NCBI GenBank assembly: GCA_031254155.1
Contig: JAIRVA010000284.1
Location: forward strand, 1 to 7,409
Length of the DNA: 7,409 bases
From: Propionibacteriaceae bacterium
Lineage (GTDB): Bacteria > Actinomycetota > Actinomycetes > Propionibacteriales > Propionibacteriaceae
Reading direction: 5' to 3'
Part shown: positions 5,489-7,409 of the stretch, piece after piece
How positions within the stretch are numbered: the stretch's first letter is position 1
Layout of the letters: each line of letters starts with the position of its first letter
The notes under the pieces: generated by a model
What the model was told of the DNA's origin: nothing
Seen by the model: the letters and a program-made list of their open reading frames with translations, nothing else
The model's database searches: none
Made by a program: the position numbers and the translations under genes

Positions 5489-5949
5489 AGTCCGGCCTTG
5501 TCGATGGCCGATTGGAGGGACTGGCGGTGGCCTTCGGAGGTGTACGTCGCTCCGCTCACGGTATCGACATCCGCGCTCTGCGCGGCCAGTCCCTCGGCGA
5601 TGAGACGGGGAATGGCCTGCTGGTTGATCTGTTGGTCGCGACCGTTCCCGGCTGGGTACCGGATCACCCGGATGTCGTCGATCTGGCCGCTCGTGACGTC
5701 GATCTCGACCTGGACGTCGCCGTACCGGGTCGCGGCGGCCTGGCCCGTGTACGTACCGTTGCGGGCCGTGGGCGATCCGGTGCTCGTCGGCGTGGTGACC
5801 GGGGTGGCCGGCGTGCTGCCGGAGGACCCGGTCGACGGGGTCGCGGCGGGAGCGGCGTCGCCAGCCAGCGCCTTTGCCCCGATAAGCCCGCCGATGGCGG
5901 CCGCCGACCCGAGGGTGGCGAGAGCCACCCGGGTGAATGTGCTTGTCAC
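5485..5949 (-). CDS. Membrane-anchored FMN-binding-domain protein (flavinylation target)
   Basis: The protein has 154 residues. Residues 7-29 are a hydrophobic signal or anchor with no lipobox cysteine. Residues 31-63 form a Ser/Thr/Pro/Gly/Ala-rich linker. Residues 64-154 are a single FMN-binding domain of the NqrC/RnfG type, opening with NGTYTGQAAATRYGDVQVEI and ending with the motif DTVSGATYTS (129-138). By comparison with NqrC, FMN should be joined to T135 of SGAT by ApbE, the next gene, whose start overlaps this stop. The start is GTG at 5949, with AAAGGA about 9 nt upstream and 12 nt after the reductase stop. It would receive electrons from the flavocytochrome encoded before it and pass them to an unknown acceptor outside the membrane. 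It is a stand-alone domain and not part of a full Nqr or Rnf complex, since no other subunits are nearby. Confidence 0.9.
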   Translation of the reverse strand: MTSTFTRVALATLGSAAAIGGLIGAKALAGDAAPAATPSTGSSGSTPATPVTTPTSTGSPTARNGTYTGQAAATRYGDVQVEIDVTSGQIDDIRVIRYPAGNGRDQQINQQAIPRLIAEGLAAQSADVDTVSGATYTSEGHRQSLQSAIDKAGL

Positions 5950-5961
5950 AGACCTGTCCTT

Positions 5962-7299
5962 TCACCAGCCGAAGGATTCGACTTTGAGGCTCGCCGCACC
6001 GGTTTGCCCCACACCCGCCGCGACCGCGTGGATCACGTCCGGCGCACCGCAGGCCACCACGTCGGCCGCCGCGATCCACGGCGCCACCGCAGTCAGCGCG
6101 TCGGGAGTGAGCGCGTTGCCGGGGGCGGTCCGCGGGCCGGGTCGGAGATAGACGGTGAGACGCCCGCCGGACCAGGCGGTCAACTCGGCCCACTCGCCCC
6201 CGTACAACGCCTGGGCGGGTTCCCTGACCCGGTAGAGGACGACGACGGGTACCCGGTTCCGCCGGACGAGCGCCTCTTCGGCCAGCGCCCGCACCGGGGC
6301 GGCGCCCGTACCCCCGGCGACGAGCAGAACGGGGCGCTCCCCCGGGCCGAGGATGAGGCCGCCGAGCGGGCCTTCCAGCCACAGCCGTGTACCCGGAGGC
6401 AAGCCCAGGAGTCGGCGCGACTGCTCCCCCACCGCGGCGACCGTGATCCGCCAACACCCGTTCTGCGGGCAGGCGGACAGCGAGTACGGGTTGGAGGCGA
6501 ACCGCAGCCCCGGCGCGGCGGCGTGGACCCGCACGTACTGACCGGCCCGGACGGGAATCCGGGCGAGGTCAATCCCCCCGATGACAACCGACGACACGCC
6601 GTCCGTCTCCGGGATGACGGCCTGAACCGTGAAACGGTGCCGGGCGTTCGTGACCGCGGGCCGGACCAGTCGGTTGGCAAGCAGGACCACGACCGGGAGG
6701 GCGCAGACCGTCACCCAGAGCGCTGTGGCGACCGGGTGCCCGACGAACTGGGCGCCCGTCGTCACTTGGTGGACGAGGCCGACCAGGATGGCTGCGTAGG
6801 TGACCAAGTGGAGCGCATGCCACATCTCGTACGGCCACCGCCGCCGGACCGCGGCGAGGCTCGCCGCGCCGACGACGATCAGGGCGAATGTCGCCACGGT
6901 CGCCCACCGCCACCAGAGATCGGCGAAGAACGCTGCCACCACCGTACCCACCGATTGGCGGGCCGTCAGCACGTAGCCCCAAGTGATCGCCACGACGTGG
7001 ACGACGACCGCCCACACCGCGTACCGGCCCAGCGCGGCGTGCCAGCGGTACAAACTCTCGCTGCCGATGGCCCGGTCGAGCGGGCCGATCCGCGCGGCCA
7101 GGACCGTGAGGCCCACGACTGCGAGCCCCGCCGTCAGGCCGGCCAGGCGCCCCGCCTCGGTGACCGCCTGGGGGAAGGTTGTGACAGCGTCAGTTGTCAC
7201 CCACCACCAGACCGCGGTCGCCAGAACCATCGTCGTGCCCGCCGCGACGAGCCCGCTCTGGGCGGCGGGTCGGGCCCGCGGTCGAGTTTTGGCAACCAT
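5962..7299 (-). CDS. Ferric-reductase-like flavocytochrome (heme membrane domain plus FNR domain)
   Basis: The 445-residue protein joins a six-helix ferric-reductase-like membrane domain (about 16-210) to a cytosolic FAD/NAD(P) module (about 218-445). H87 and H101 (13 residues between) and H164 and H177 (12 between) have the spacing expected for two stacked b-hemes, as in the NOX/FRE family. The FAD site is SNPYSLSA (269-276), where the usual arginine or histidine of R/HxYS is asparagine. EGPLGG (309-314) follows, then the nucleotide-binding AGGTGAAPVRAL (328-339) and ACGAPD, ending ESFGW. It should move electrons from NAD(P)H through FAD and heme to the outer face. With the next two genes it forms a flavinylated electron-transfer cassette. 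The ATG at 7299 has GGGGA 5 nt upstream; the frame stays open to a TTG at 7368, but that start overlaps the preceding gene and adds polar residues. Confidence 0.88.
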   Translation of the reverse strand: MVAKTRPRARPAAQSGLVAAGTTMVLATAVWWWVTTDAVTTFPQAVTEAGRLAGLTAGLAVVGLTVLAARIGPLDRAIGSESLYRWHAALGRYAVWAVVVHVVAITWGYVLTARQSVGTVVAAFFADLWWRWATVATFALIVVGAASLAAVRRRWPYEMWHALHLVTYAAILVGLVHQVTTGAQFVGHPVATALWVTVCALPVVVLLANRLVRPAVTNARHRFTVQAVIPETDGVSSVVIGGIDLARIPVRAGQYVRVHAAAPGLRFASNPYSLSACPQNGCWRITVAAVGEQSRRLLGLPPGTRLWLEGPLGGLILGPGERPVLLVAGGTGAAPVRALAEEALVRRNRVPVVVLYRVREPAQALYGGEWAELTAWSGGRLTVYLRPGPRTAPGNALTPDALTAVAPWIAAADVVACGAPDVIHAVAAGVGQTGAASLKVESFGW

Positions 7300-7336
7300 C
7301 ACGGTCCCCAGCTTACGACCGCCGTCACAGACAGCT

Positions 7337-7352
7337 CTGAGGATGACCTCAG
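7337..7352. promoter_or_regulatory. Perfect 16-bp dyad between the edge gene and the reductase
   Basis: CTGAGG-ATGA-CCTCAG is a perfect 6-4-6 inverted repeat. It overlaps the presumed stop codon of the right-edge gene and sits 37 bp before the reductase start. It has no T-run, so it is not a standard terminator. It could be an operator, a weak RNA hairpin or chance. Confidence 0.25.
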
Positions 7353-7409
7353 CGGGGCGCCGGGGCAAGCGTCAGTTGCTGGGCGAGTGCGTACGCCGCC
7401 GGTTGGTCG
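7349..7409 (-). CDS. C-terminus of a truncated upstream gene
   Basis: From the right edge the minus strand reads, in one frame, DQPAAYALAQQLTLAPAPR followed by TGA (7351-7349). This frame has clearly more G/C at third positions than the alternatives, as expected for coding DNA in this genome, and ends 49 nt before the reductase start on the same strand. Nineteen residues do not allow a family call. If real, it is probably the gene preceding the reductase in the same transcription unit. Confidence 0.45.
   Translation of the reverse strand, partial: DQPAAYALAQQLTLAPAPR

Noticed and set aside
5485..5949. Remnant of an Rnf or Nqr complex (RnfG/NqrC)
   Set aside because: Only the FMN-binding domain is shared. 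No RnfB, C, D, E or Nqr subunits are near, and the partner is a flavocytochrome, so it is a stand-alone carrier.
5489..6457. Upstream extension of the apbE frame to 590 codons
   Set aside because: The added part runs out of frame through the FMN-binding gene and the reductase, is Arg/Gly/Pro-rich and lacks any motif. The GTG at 5488 overlapping the preceding stop explains the gene.
1..7409. CRISPR arrays, insertion sequences, tRNA or rRNA genes
   Set aside because: I saw no regularly spaced repeats, transposase motifs, terminal inverted repeats or tRNA-like cloverleaf sequences in the window.

Overview
The window is GC-rich, with strong G/C preference at third codon positions, GGAGG-type ribosome binding sites, GTG starts and stop/start overlaps. 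This suggests a high-GC Gram-positive bacterium (Actinomycetota). No TonB-type outer-membrane receptor is present, and the substrate-binding protein is a lipoprotein, which fits a cell without an outer membrane. I cannot name the genus from the sequence.

Layout. Positions 1-76 hold the first codons of a minus-strand gene that runs off the left edge. Positions 77-359 are a divergent intergenic region with a perfect 16-bp dyad, a strong stem-loop overlapping a Shine-Dalgarno sequence, and a possible 19-codon leader ORF. Next is the only full plus-strand gene, a two-repeat PQ-loop (SWEET-like) membrane protein (360-1001). It converges on, and overlaps by 8 bp, the end of a long minus-strand block that fills the rest of the window.

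The minus-strand block, read in its direction of transcription (right to left), has two parts. First comes a transmembrane electron-transfer cassette: a b-heme ferric-reductase-like/FNR flavocytochrome (5962-7299), a membrane-anchored FMN-binding-domain protein with the SGAT flavinylation motif (5485-5949), and its probable modifying enzyme ApbE, an FAD:protein FMN transferase (4685-5488). About 36 bp after apbE begins a clear cobalamin riboswitch (about 4479-4648). It leads a tight four-gene corrinoid uptake and salvage operon: btuF (binding lipoprotein), btuC (permease), btuD (ATPase) and cobU (adenosylcobinamide kinase/guanylyltransferase). The C-terminus of a further minus-strand gene lies at the right edge (7349-7409).

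How they work together. The riboswitch ties vitamin B12/corrinoid import and the first cobinamide-salvage step to intracellular adenosylcobalamin. The upstream cassette should take NAD(P)H electrons through FAD and two hemes across the membrane to a covalent FMN on the extracytosolic protein. Its final acceptor is not evident. Its position directly ahead of the B12 operon, with no convincing terminator between them, raises an untested possibility of a functional link. The individual families are all known. The points most worth following up are this juxtaposition, the signal-less ApbE paired with an apparently exported target, and the structured leader of the PQ-loop gene.
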